Both the position numbers and the translations under genes were made by a program. The notes beneath the pieces are model-generated. The model saw only the letters and a program-made list of their open reading frames with translations, had not been told where the DNA came from and ran no database searches. From assembly GCF_907164845.1 (NCBI RefSeq), contig NZ_OU015430.1, positions 2,036,001-2,100,000 on the forward strand: a DNA stretch of 64,000 bases. Reading direction: 5' to 3'. Each line of letters begins with the position of its first letter. The stretch's first letter is position 1. The stretch is from Lysobacter luteus. Its GTDB lineage: Bacteria > Pseudomonadota > Gammaproteobacteria > Xanthomonadales > Xanthomonadaceae. Positions 10,123-21,268 of this stretch are shown in pieces.

Positions 10123-12450
10123 TCAGTCAGGAGACCGGTAAAGATGCTTTTGAAATCCGACGAAAAGACTTCTTATCTGTTCCGGCGTGCCGAGGTCTAC
10201 CGTCGCGTCAGCAATGGCGTTGTATTTCAGTCTTAGCAGTGGCGGAAGCTTGTCCAAGCCCAGTTCATCCACGCCCTGTTCTACGTAGTGTCCGAGGACA
10301 AACTCCAGAAAGTCCAGTTGACGATTGCTGGGGTACTTTGTGTACATCGCGGCCTTGGCCCACACCGCTCTATCCGCCCTTGCAATCGGCGGCGTGGCAT
10401 ACGCAACGTACGCCAGCACATCGAACAGGTCGCTGTCTTCAGCCTCGATGGTCTTCTGCATTTCGGCCAGCGCGTCGCGGCCGAAGCCTTTCTCGCCCAG
10501 CCCCGTCAGCAGCGCCTTGCGGGTGGCAGGCTCGCTCCAGATCTCCCGCAACTGCTCTTCGTCCTTGAAGAACTCCGGCAGTGTGCCGAACAGGCTTTCA
10601 AGGAACTGTGCGGCCGACATCGGCTTGCCGTCCGCACTCCAGAACGTCGTGGCCATCATGCTCTGGATCTGCCGCGCCTTGCCGTCGGCCAGCTTGACCT
10701 GGATCTTTACCGGCCGCGGCTCGACCGGTTTCGGTTCCCCCGGCGACACCGGATCATCATTACCACCGATGGGTCGCGGGCGCGGCGGTTCCGGATCGAT
10801 CGGCTCGCCATCCCACTCCGGATCGCTGAAGTGGTGATGCGCCTTCACGAAGTCGTAGACGGTGAAGAAATCCTTGCCGTCGTACAGGCGCGTGCCGCGC
10901 CCGATGATCTGCTTGAACTCGATCATCGAGTTGATCGGCCGCATCAGCACGATGTTGCGGACGTTGCGGGCGTCGACGCCAGTTGAAAGCTTCTGCGATG
11001 TGGTCAGGATCGTCGGGATGGTTTTCTCGTTGTCCTGGAAGTCGCGCAGGTGCTGGTTGCCGCGCTCGCCATCGTTCGCCGTCACCCGCACGCAATACAT
11101 GGGGTCGGTGCTCGTCTTGGTCTGGTTGATCAGGTCGCGTACCAGCAACGCGTGCTCCTGGGTGGCACAGAACACCAGCGTCTTCTCGCGTTGGTCGATC
11201 AACTCCATGAACCTCCCGACGCGGTAAGCCTCGCGCTCGGGAATCACGATGACGCGGTTGAACTCGCTCTCGGTATAGCGCTTGCCTGGTAGCACCTCGC
11301 CTTCCACCACGGCGTCGTCAGGGGTGTAGGTGTAGTCGTCGATGGTGGTGGCGAATTGCCTGACCTTGAACGGCGTTAGGAAGCCATCGTTGATGCCTTC
11401 TTTCAACGAGTAGCTGTACACCGGCTCGCCGAAATACGCGTAGGTGTCCGCATTGCTACTGCGCTTGGGGGTGGCCGTGAGACCCAACTGCACAGCCGGC
11501 TTGAAGTACTCCAGGATCTCGCGCCAGCTGCTCTCGTCCTTCGCACCGCCACGGTGGCACTCGTCGATGACGATGAAGTCGAAGAAGTCCGGTGGGTAGT
11601 CGCCGAAGTACGGCGTCTCCCCCGGCCCGCTCATGAAGGTCTGGAAGATGGTGAAGAAGATGCTGCCGTTCTTCGGCACCCGGCCCCTTCGGCGGATTTC
11701 ATCTGGGGCGATGCGCACCAGCGCGTCCTCGGGAAACGCGGTAAACGCGTTGTAGGCCTGATCGGCCAGATTGTTGCGGTCGGCCAGGAACAGCACACGC
11801 GGGCGGCGGGTGGGCTCTTCCTCGCTCTTCCAGTCCGTGAGGTTCCAGCGGCTGTGGAACAACTTCCACGCCAGTTGGAACGCGATAAAGGTCTTACCGG
11901 TGCCGGTGGCCAGCGTCAGCAGGATGCGGTCGCGACCTTCGGCGATGGCGTCGAGCACGCGCTGGATGGCGATGTCCTGGTAATAGCGGCCCTGCCACAT
12001 GCCGCCCTTGTCCTCGAACGGGACGGAGGCGAAGCGGTCGCGCCAGGCGTTGGCCTTGGCGTAGGTGCGCGCCCACAACTCCTCGGGACCGGGGAACGCG
12101 GCCACGTCGCCCTCTGCTCCCGTCTCCATGTCGATCGCATAGATCTTCTGGCCGTTGGTGGCATAGGTGAAGCGCACTGCCAGCTTGGCCGCGTATTGCT
12201 TGGCCTGCCCTACTCCCTCGGTATGCGGCTTGTCCCAGGCCTTGGCCTCGATCACCGCCAGCTTGGTATTGCGGTACACCAGCACGTAGTCGGCAATCTC
12301 GGCTCGGGCGCGCTGACCGTTGCCCTGCAAGCGGCCCGGCGCGATCACGCACTGGCTTTCGCGCAGCACACGGCTGCCTTCGACCACGCCCCAACCCGCC
12401 GCCTTCAAGGCGGGGTCAATATGCTCGGCTCGGGTCTCGGCTTCATTCAC
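10123..12450 (-). CDS. hsdR: Type I restriction enzyme, R subunit (EcoEI-like)
   Basis: 775 residues: the motor/nuclease subunit that translocates and cuts unmodified DNA. The N-terminal nuclease motif includes D54, E68 and K70 (EIADYVLVYR, AVIEAK). The helicase core has Walker A ATGTGKT at 181-187, the DECH box at 296-299, LTATPKR, and the C-terminal helicase motif QIIGRGTRL. A Pro/Glu-rich linker (PIDPEPPRPRP) leads to the EcoEI-type R_C domain. The start is a GTG at 12450 with GGGGGA upstream. It is last in the order hsdM-hsdS-hsdR with 96 bases after hsdS. Intact and full length for the group. Confidence 0.96.
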   Translation of the reverse strand: MNEAETRAEHIDPALKAAGWGVVEGSRVLRESQCVIAPGRLQGNGQRARAEIADYVLVYRNTKLAVIEAKAWDKPHTEGVGQAKQYAAKLAVRFTYATNGQKIYAIDMETGAEGDVAAFPGPEELWARTYAKANAWRDRFASVPFEDKGGMWQGRYYQDIAIQRVLDAIAEGRDRILLTLATGTGKTFIAFQLAWKLFHSRWNLTDWKSEEEPTRRPRVLFLADRNNLADQAYNAFTAFPEDALVRIAPDEIRRRGRVPKNGSIFFTIFQTFMSGPGETPYFGDYPPDFFDFIVIDECHRGGAKDESSWREILEYFKPAVQLGLTATPKRSSNADTYAYFGEPVYSYSLKEGINDGFLTPFKVRQFATTIDDYTYTPDDAVVEGEVLPGKRYTESEFNRVIVIPEREAYRVGRFMELIDQREKTLVFCATQEHALLVRDLINQTKTSTDPMYCVRVTANDGERGNQHLRDFQDNEKTIPTILTTSQKLSTGVDARNVRNIVLMRPINSMIEFKQIIGRGTRLYDGKDFFTVYDFVKAHHHFSDPEWDGEPIDPEPPRPRPIGGNDDPVSPGEPKPVEPRPVKIQVKLADGKARQIQSMMATTFWSADGKPMSAAQFLESLFGTLPEFFKDEEQLREIWSEPATRKALLTGLGEKGFGRDALAEMQKTIEAEDSDLFDVLAYVAYATPPIARADRAVWAKAAMYTKYPSNRQLDFLEFVLGHYVEQGVDELGLDKLPPLLRLKYNAIADATVDLGTPEQIRSLFVGFQKHLYRSPD

Positions 12451-12546
12451 GCGTAGCTATCCCCCTGATAGTCCAGACGATAGTAACTGGTCGCCGAGCT
12501 ACACGCGGCGGCGCATCGATCGGTCAGCACAACGGCGAAGCGACCA

Positions 12547-13755
12547 TCAGAGCTGGCCGGAGAAGGCCTGGTGCAGCAGGGATTGCTTGAGGGTGTCGAG
12601 GGCGGCGAGTTTGCGCTGGCAGATCGATTCGAGACGTTGGGTTTCAGCGAGGACAGCATTCAATCTTTCAACAATCGCTCGCTGCTCCGACAGGACAGGA
12701 TATCCAATCGTGAACGACTGAATCTGCGCCTTCGTAATCGCTTGTCGCGTTGAGCCGCCTTCTTCGCCAGTTTTCAGCAAGGCATCTTTGTAAGGCTTCG
12801 ATATAAGCAGGTAATGCAGGAACGCCGCGTCTAGCTTCTCCACGATGGGCCTAACGATCGAGACGTGCTGATTCACCCGAGCAGGAAGGACATCCGGGGG
12901 TACAACGCAGCATCGAGCGACCGAGGCTCCCGTAATATTCAGTAGCACGTCATCGGCTTGCACTTTAACGTTCGATAGGTCGGCTGCCTGATCCTCGTCC
13001 AGGAACGCTAGCTTTGGGTAACGAAAGCCCAAGTCGTGGACATTCAAGCTGCGAATCAATGAAACGCCCGCAGCCTTATAGCACTTCTCGCCGCCACGCG
13101 GCGTTGCCCCGCTACCAATTTTTGTCGTCAGAGACTCCAATTTATCCTCGACCCAATCGCCACTGCGCGGATTGAATACGGACTGGAGGTGGCTTTCAAA
13201 AAGGGCGCGGGCGTTCTTGAGGTTCTTTTCGGCGTTGGCTTTGGCGGTGGCGATGCCCGCAAACGCTTCGTCGAGGATGCCGACGATCCGCTGCTGCTCG
13301 GGGAGCGGCGGGAGCGGAATCGGGACTTCTTTCAACTTGCCACCAGAAAGTTCCTTGAACGTCGCGCCTGTTCCCAAATCGTTGAGCAACTCAACGACGC
13401 TGCCGAGGTAGTAGTAAAGGAACTTGTGATCAACAACCTTGCTGGGGACCAGACCCTTGCAGCCTTGATTGGTGGCCATCGGCACAGTGTTGATCACGAG
13501 ATGACCAATCGGCGCTCGCGAAGAAAGGATGACCGAATACGGCGGCAGCGGACGCGCGGAACTGTTGGACAAACCGAGATCAGTGAGCGTACGTGCGGTT
13601 TCACCGATGTATGGCGTGGTCCGCCTCCCCATCTCGGCCGGCGTTATCCACTGATGCTGGCCATCCCAATACGCAACGACACCAGTCTTCGGCGTCCCGC
13701 CGTTCACAACCTCGCAGATGGCACCAAGCGATTGCCGCAGCCAACCGTTTCTCAT
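12547..13755 (-). CDS. hsdS: Type I restriction-modification specificity subunit
   Basis: 402 residues with the two-half architecture of HsdS: TRD1 about 1-150, conserved helix 1 about 150-195 (PLPPLPEQQRIVGILDEAFA), TRD2 about 205-350, and conserved helix 2 to the end (YPVLSEQRAIVERLNAVLAE). The two TRDs differ, so a bipartite asymmetric target is expected. The ATG overlaps the hsdM stop by 4 bases, implying coupled translation. Base composition is clearly lower in G+C than the flanking core genes, as usual for the most exchangeable part of such systems. The target sequence cannot be predicted. Confidence 0.95.
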   Translation of the reverse strand: MRNGWLRQSLGAICEVVNGGTPKTGVVAYWDGQHQWITPAEMGRRTTPYIGETARTLTDLGLSNSSARPLPPYSVILSSRAPIGHLVINTVPMATNQGCKGLVPSKVVDHKFLYYYLGSVVELLNDLGTGATFKELSGGKLKEVPIPLPPLPEQQRIVGILDEAFAGIATAKANAEKNLKNARALFESHLQSVFNPRSGDWVEDKLESLTTKIGSGATPRGGEKCYKAAGVSLIRSLNVHDLGFRYPKLAFLDEDQAADLSNVKVQADDVLLNITGASVARCCVVPPDVLPARVNQHVSIVRPIVEKLDAAFLHYLLISKPYKDALLKTGEEGGSTRQAITKAQIQSFTIGYPVLSEQRAIVERLNAVLAETQRLESICQRKLAALDTLKQSLLHQAFSGQL

Positions 13756-15221
13756 AGCAGCGCCCTGATCCCCGCCAGCACTTCCGCACTCTCCGCATCC
13801 AGCGCCGCAATCTCATCCATGATCTCCTGCGGGCTACGATGCGTGATTTCTTCTCCGCCATCGGGATTCTTCACCGACAGATCGAAGGTCGCCTGGTCGA
13901 GGCCGGTCGCCTCCACGCTCCAACTCTTCGGCGAATCGGCGAACGTCTTCTGCAACCCTACGAACTCGGCCAGATCCGCATCATTGAGCGGGTTGGTCTT
14001 GCCCATGTTGCGGCCGGGGTCGAGCTGGTAGTACCAGGTCTTGCGGGTCGGCGCGCCCTTCTCGAAGAACAGCACGACGGTCTTGACCCCGGCACCGAGG
14101 AAGGTGCCGCCGGGGCAGTCGAGCACGGTGTGCAGGTTGCAGCTTTCCAGAAGCTGCTTGCGCAGGGACACACTGGCGTTGTCGGTGTTGGACAGGAAGG
14201 TGTTCTTGATGACGATGGCGGCGCGGCCGCCGGCGCGCAGCGACTTGATGAAGTGCTGCAAGAACAGATACGCGGTCTCGCCGGTCTTGATCGGGAAGTT
14301 CTGCTGGATCTCCTTGCGCTCTTTACCGCCGAACGGCGGGTTGGCCAGCACGACATCGAAGCGGTCCCTCTCCTGGATGTCGGCGAGGTTCTCGGCCAGC
14401 GTGTTGGTGTGGACGATGTTCGGTGCCTCGATGCCATGCAGGATCATGTTCATGATGCCGATCACATAGGCCAGGCTCTTCTTCTCCTTGCCGAAGAAGG
14501 TCTCGCACTGCAGCGTCTTGCTGTCGCTGGTGGACAGGCTGGGCTTGCTGCTCAGGTAGTCGAACGCCTCGCACAGGAATCCAGCCGAACCGCAGGCACC
14601 GTCGTAGACCGTCTCGCCGACCTTCGGATCGATCACTTGGATCATGGCGCGAATCAACGGACGCGGCGTGTAGTACTCGCCGCCGTTGCGCCCCGCGTTG
14701 CCCATGTTCTTGATCTTGGCTTCGTACAGGTGCGAGAGCTCGTGCTTTTCCTTGTGCGTGCCGAAGCTGAGCTCATCGACGCGCTCGATCACGTCGCGCA
14801 GGTTGTAGCCGGACTGGATGCGGTTCTTGATCTCGCCGAAGATCTCGCCAATCTTGTATTCCAGCGTCTGCGGCCCGCTGGCCTTGGCCTTGAAGCCATG
14901 CAGGTAGGGGAACAGCTTGTCGTTGACGAAGGCGAGCAGGTCGTCGCCGGTCATCGCCTTGTTGTGGTCGAACTTGCCGTCGCTGTCCTTTGGCGCAGCC
15001 CAGCTTTCCCAGCGGTAGGCTGGCTCCAGCAGGAAGCTGTAGGCCCTGCTCTCCAGCTCGGCTTCCATCGCCTTGTCGCGCTCGAGGGCGTCGAGGTACT
15101 TGAGGAACAGCAGCCACGAGGACTGCTCGGTGTAGTCGAGTTCGCTGGTGCAACCGGCATCCTTGTGCAGGATGTCGTCGATGTTCTTGAAGGTTTGCTC
15201 AAACACTGTGCGGATACTCAA
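13752..15221 (-). CDS. hsdM: Type I restriction-modification methyltransferase subunit
   Basis: 489 residues, N6-adenine methyltransferase. The N-terminal HsdM_N four-helix domain covers about 1-150. The catalytic domain has the AdoMet loop DGACGSAGFL (about 208-216) and NPPF at 294-297. I place the start at TTG 15221, which gives SIRTVFEQTFKNIDDILHKD, the usual N-terminus of this subfamily; no good ribosome site is visible there. The nearest in-frame ATG (15335) adds 38 residues unlike the family. It is first in the hsdM-S-R order. The C-terminal helix ALDAESAEVLAGIRALL contacts HsdS in known complexes. Confidence 0.92.
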   Translation of the reverse strand: MSIRTVFEQTFKNIDDILHKDAGCTSELDYTEQSSWLLFLKYLDALERDKAMEAELESRAYSFLLEPAYRWESWAAPKDSDGKFDHNKAMTGDDLLAFVNDKLFPYLHGFKAKASGPQTLEYKIGEIFGEIKNRIQSGYNLRDVIERVDELSFGTHKEKHELSHLYEAKIKNMGNAGRNGGEYYTPRPLIRAMIQVIDPKVGETVYDGACGSAGFLCEAFDYLSSKPSLSTSDSKTLQCETFFGKEKKSLAYVIGIMNMILHGIEAPNIVHTNTLAENLADIQERDRFDVVLANPPFGGKERKEIQQNFPIKTGETAYLFLQHFIKSLRAGGRAAIVIKNTFLSNTDNASVSLRKQLLESCNLHTVLDCPGGTFLGAGVKTVVLFFEKGAPTRKTWYYQLDPGRNMGKTNPLNDADLAEFVGLQKTFADSPKSWSVEATGLDQATFDLSVKNPDGGEEITHRSPQEIMDEIAALDAESAEVLAGIRALL

Positions 15222-15404
15222 ATTTCGGGAATCGGACCATCTGTTCAACGCGGCGTCCACTGGATGCGCAGTCGCCCGAGTCGCAAGGAATTCTTTGCAC
15301 TCGAAAGGCCAGTCCGGAACGCGTATCGGCAGCACGTCGTCCCTCCTGACTATTCAAGAGGGTTACGAAAGGCTCGCGTAGCAGTTGGCCAGTTCGGGCT
15401 GTGG
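15222..15404. other. Leader region of the hsd operon
   Basis: About 180 bases between the small ORF and hsdM with no convincing gene. Open frames here do not look coding. It may hold the hsd promoter, but no clear -35/-10 pair stands out on the minus strand. Confidence 0.4.
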
Positions 15405-15659
15405 CTACTTCTGCCACGATCCAACTCCTTGTTCCGCTGAATTCGTTGCAGCTCCGGGACTGGCTATAGCATTCGCGCCAGTTGCACCTCGCACGCCACC
15501 ACCCCGAGTCCGGCGCGTGGCAGCCGCCACTTCCTCCAGGTTGGGGCATTCGCCCATACACGTGATCGTTGTGGGGGCACGATCCCCCTCCACTGACCCG
15601 AAACTTTGATTCATAAGTGCAGAGAGAACATTCCGCGCCCTCGTGATGAAGCCGCTCAT
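15405..15659 (-). CDS. Small Gly/Ala-rich ORF overlapping the C39-like peptidase gene
   Basis: 84-residue frame whose ATG overlaps the stop of the upstream peptidase gene by 4 bases (ATGA), a sign of coupled translation. The N-terminal part (MSGFITRARNVLSALMNQSF) is amphipathic. The middle has a CMGEC pair and an acidic patch (NLEEVAAATRRTRGGG). The C-terminal third is Gly/Ala/Asn-rich (GATGANAIASPGAATNSAEQ). No family recognised. The layout leader / GlyGly / small Gly-rich tail recalls substrates of C39 peptidases, but it could also be a chance frame; only position and overlap support it. Confidence 0.4.
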   Translation of the reverse strand: MSGFITRARNVLSALMNQSFGSVEGDRAPTTITCMGECPNLEEVAAATRRTRGGGVRGATGANAIASPGAATNSAEQGVGSWQK

Positions 15660-16237
15660 GTGTTCCGAGGATCCCGTCGCGTCATAAGAACGCACTCACG
15701 CTGATCTTTGGTTCCTAGCCGGAAAGGCTTTTCATTGGATCGCACATCCAGCCAATCCATTGGGATCCGAAGATTGGGACCTTGCGGTTTGCTGGGGGTG
15801 ACAAAACGATACGGATTCTGCTTCGATACTCGCTGTTTCGGGTAAGGATCGTGGCACTCCAGCCAATCGCCCACCTTCTCCAATGCGAGCACGTAGTGCC
15901 ATAAGTTCCGATCATGCTTCACCCGTAGCAGTGCCACACCACCGTCGTCGAGGCAGGTGGTTACTGCTTTGAGCGTAACTTCGTCTTGTCGAAGAACTTC
16001 TGTATCGATCGCAAATGCTCCCGACCGATGTCGGTCAAGCCATTCGGCCAAGTGCGAAACGGCAGCCGGCGTGGTTCCTCGACACGCCCCGCCTCGTTCT
16101 TCGTCTAGACATAGCAAGTAGGTCTTCTGAATTGCCGTCGCCGGTATTTCCGCTCGAGAGAACAGCCGCGAATACGCGTTGATGAAGCATGTGGGTACGC
16201 AATCGTACTCACTGGCCTGCAATCTAAATTGAGTCAT
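15656..16237 (-). CDS. Papain-fold cysteine peptidase, C39-like
   Basis: 193 residues. A catalytic triad can be placed at C13 (EYDCVPTCFINA), H114 (NLWHYVLALE) and D130 (LECHDPYP), the order and spacing of C39-like peptidases. The Gln that usually precedes the Cys may be Q7. There is no signal peptide or transporter domain, unlike bacteriocin exporters, so this is a stand-alone cytoplasmic domain. The ATG at 16237 has GGGGAG 5 bases upstream; a longer frame to 16351 is not supported. It lies upstream of the hsd operon on the same strand, in lower-G+C DNA. Substrate unknown. Confidence 0.75.
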   Translation of the reverse strand: MTQFRLQASEYDCVPTCFINAYSRLFSRAEIPATAIQKTYLLCLDEERGGACRGTTPAAVSHLAEWLDRHRSGAFAIDTEVLRQDEVTLKAVTTCLDDGGVALLRVKHDRNLWHYVLALEKVGDWLECHDPYPKQRVSKQNPYRFVTPSKPQGPNLRIPMDWLDVRSNEKPFRLGTKDQRECVLMTRRDPRNT

Positions 16238-16633
16238 GCCGTCTCCCCTGTTGGTCTCTCCACATCTGGCCCACTTCCCAATTGCTGTGCGGATCTTCGG
16301 CCAACCGGTGTCCGGTCGACAGCGCGACCGCAGCGGTCTAAGGACGGTCACGCCGGCTCTCCCGCGGTCCCGGAGCCATGATGCCTCGTCGGTGTCTCAT
16401 CTAGAGATACGCCACCGGAAACCACTGGTGTGCCTTGACGCTTACCTGAGCGCAGCAGCGGAAGATCCTACAGACATACACCGCGCCCCCAGCCAGAACC
16501 GCCTCGCCCACCCGCCGGGCGCTGTGGAGTTCCGGCGGGATACAAGGGAGCGGCCGAAGCCGAATTGCCGGCATGCGATGCGCGCCGGCCAGGTGCGTGC
16601 TAGGAAGGGCGTAAATGCCGCTCATTGCACGGC
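16238..16633. other. Intergenic region upstream of the C39-like peptidase
   Basis: About 400 bases between the peptidase start and the end of the M50 gene. Open frames on both strands show no domain-like sequence or ribosome site. It presumably carries the peptidase promoter and marks the right edge of the accessory block. No repeat, tRNA or attachment-site sequence was found. Confidence 0.5.
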
Positions 16634-17860
16634 TCACCGAGGTCCGTGCTCATCCACAGCCAATTGAGGCACGCCATGGACGACTGGACAGACCTCAACC
16701 AACCGCGCATCCAGCTCATCCAGGTACTCCCCCATCACCAACACGCCGGCGCGGTCGTGGATCCGCGGCATCGCTTCGCGGGCGCGGGCCGACACCGCGC
16801 GGGCGGCAACAGCGTCCCCTGCCAACGCGGCGGCCTCGGCGTCCAGCCACAGCCGGTAAGGCCCCAGGTCCAGCAGGCCGCCTTCGCACAGCGGGCGCCA
16901 GGCCGCGAGCAAGTCGGCATCGCGGGTGCGCGCGGCATAGCTGGCCAAGGTGGCGGCGATCCCCTGCCGACTGCCGTCGGCGGCGCCGGGGTAGGCATCG
17001 GCCAAGGCGCGTGCGGTCGCGCCGGCGGCCGCTTGGTCGTCGCGGTCGAGCGCATGGCCCATGCGCAGCACGTGCATCGCCGCGGCCATCTGGGTAGGTA
17101 CACAGTCGGGCACGGTCAGCTGGTCGGCGGGCCAGTCCCGCGGGCGCACGCCGGCCATCGACATCGCGACCACGCAGGCCTGCGCGCACGACATGCGCCA
17201 GGCCGGGGTGTCGCGCCACAGTTCACGCAGGTTGTAGCCGTCGGTGTGCCAGCCCTGGTTCTGCCAGGGCACCAGGTTGATGAGGCCCAGCAGGCCGCCA
17301 CCGAACACCGTGCCGGCCAGGGCGACCGACGCCGTGACGTCCAGGGGCGGTGCCAGCGCCAGCACTAACAGCGCGACCGCCGCGCACAACAGGTTGGCCA
17401 GCGGGCCGCCGAGGATGAAGGTGGCCACGTTGCGGCGGGACTCGGTGGCGCGGTCTGGCGGGAGCAACACGGCGAACCCGCTGAGCCCCCGCACGTTGCC
17501 GCCCCAGCGCACCATCCAGCCGCCGACGCCGCGCTCCAGCCTCAAGGGACCGATGCCCGCGGCGACCAGCCGCCGGCCAACCAGCACCCCGGCCAGCGCA
17601 TGCCCGGCTTCGTGGACGAGGACCTGCAGCCACAACATTGCGATCGCCAGGGCGAGCATGGCGGCAAGCAGGGGCAATGAAACGTCGTCCGCGAACGAGT
17701 CGAGCCCCGCGACCAGCGCGAAACCGCCGATGCCGCCCACTATCCACTGCACGAGCTGCATGCCCCTGGACGCGGGCTGCGGTGCGGACGCAGGTTCGGC
17801 TGCGCGCGGATACAGCGCATCGTCGCGGCCGGTCGTCAGGTCGTTCAATCCGGTATCCAT
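16634..17860 (-). CDS. M50 family (site-2 protease-like) membrane metallopeptidase
   Basis: 408 residues. After a hydrophilic N-terminus come two membrane segments (about 36-52 and 62-82), then HEAGH at 83-87 within the membrane, the zinc motif of M50 peptidases. Further membrane segments follow at about 150-170 and 180-200 and the second motif NLVP...DGYNL at about 202-217, whose Asp would be the third ligand. The C-terminal 180 residues are Ala-rich helical, possibly TPR-like. Start: ATG 17860 with AGGGGGA upstream; an ATG 7 codons earlier is possible. It stands alone, and its substrate is unknown. Confidence 0.85.
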   Translation of the reverse strand: MDTGLNDLTTGRDDALYPRAAEPASAPQPASRGMQLVQWIVGGIGGFALVAGLDSFADDVSLPLLAAMLALAIAMLWLQVLVHEAGHALAGVLVGRRLVAAGIGPLRLERGVGGWMVRWGGNVRGLSGFAVLLPPDRATESRRNVATFILGGPLANLLCAAVALLVLALAPPLDVTASVALAGTVFGGGLLGLINLVPWQNQGWHTDGYNLRELWRDTPAWRMSCAQACVVAMSMAGVRPRDWPADQLTVPDCVPTQMAAAMHVLRMGHALDRDDQAAAGATARALADAYPGAADGSRQGIAATLASYAARTRDADLLAAWRPLCEGGLLDLGPYRLWLDAEAAALAGDAVAARAVSARAREAMPRIHDRAGVLVMGEYLDELDARLVEVCPVVHGVPQLAVDEHGPR

Positions 17861-17915
17861 GCGGTTCCCCCTGCCGCGCACGATAGCGGAACGGGGGCGC
17901 GGTGACCGGCAGGAA

Positions 17916-19445
<1,530 letters not shown>

Positions 19446-19542
19446 GATGCGGGTGTTCCCCGGAGATGGTTCGCCACCCTACTCCAGCGCCCGCCAACAA
19501 CGGACACGCATGGACGCAGAGGGCAACAACCGCACACGCTAG

Positions 19543-19557
19543 CTGAACGGTGTTCAG
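19543..19557. promoter_or_regulatory. Inverted repeat CTGAAC-GGT-GTTCAG upstream of the histidine kinase
   Basis: Six-base arms with a 3-base spacer, about 100 bases before the kinase start, in the gap that follows the purA terminator. It could be an operator or part of the kinase promoter; no matching factor is recognised. Confidence 0.35.
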
Positions 19558-19579
19558 TCCCAGGTGAAGTCACCCGGGA

Positions 19580-19608
19580 CGAAAAGGCCCCGCCGAAGCG
19601 GGGCCTTG
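19580..19608 (-). terminator. purA terminator
   Basis: On the minus strand: GGCCCCGC, loop TTCG, GCGGGGCC followed by TTTT, 24 bases after the purA stop. Confidence 0.88.
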
Positions 19609-19631
19609 GAAGCAACGCGGCAGGCGGGATG

Positions 19632-21032
<1,401 letters not shown>

Positions 21033-21076
21033 TTATCCGGGTTTCGCCCTCCGGGGGCCAGTGTCGCGGTGCCCGG

Positions 21077-21268
21077 TCAGGCCATCCGGCGGACCAGCCA
21101 CAGCGTGCCGACCCCGATAGCCAGGATGACGCCGCCGAAAACCCTCAGCTGCCGGTCATCCAGCGCCAGCAGCTGGGCGGCGGCGCGCTTCCAGGCGCCG
21201 GGGGCGGCGAACAGGAACAGGCCCTCGATCACCGCCACCAGGCACAGCGCCGCCCACAGCTCGCTCAA
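21077..21268 (-). CDS. DUF2065 small membrane protein (YjeT-like)
   Basis: 63 residues with two hydrophobic segments (about 5-25 and 42-60) joined by a charged loop, WKRAAAQLLALDDRQLRVFG, typical of DUF2065. Its ATG overlaps the hflC stop by 4 bases, and the same gene sits behind hflC in E. coli (yjeT). This suggests a link to the HflKC/FtsH complex in the inner membrane, but no function is established. Confidence 0.88.
   Translation of the reverse strand: MSELWAALCLVAVIEGLFLFAAPGAWKRAAAQLLALDDRQLRVFGGVILAIGVGTLWLVRRMA

Noticed and set aside
15222-15561. Further small minus-strand frames between the peptidase and hsdM
   Set aside because: No ribosome site, no domain-like sequence and overlap with the better-placed frame at 15405-15659.
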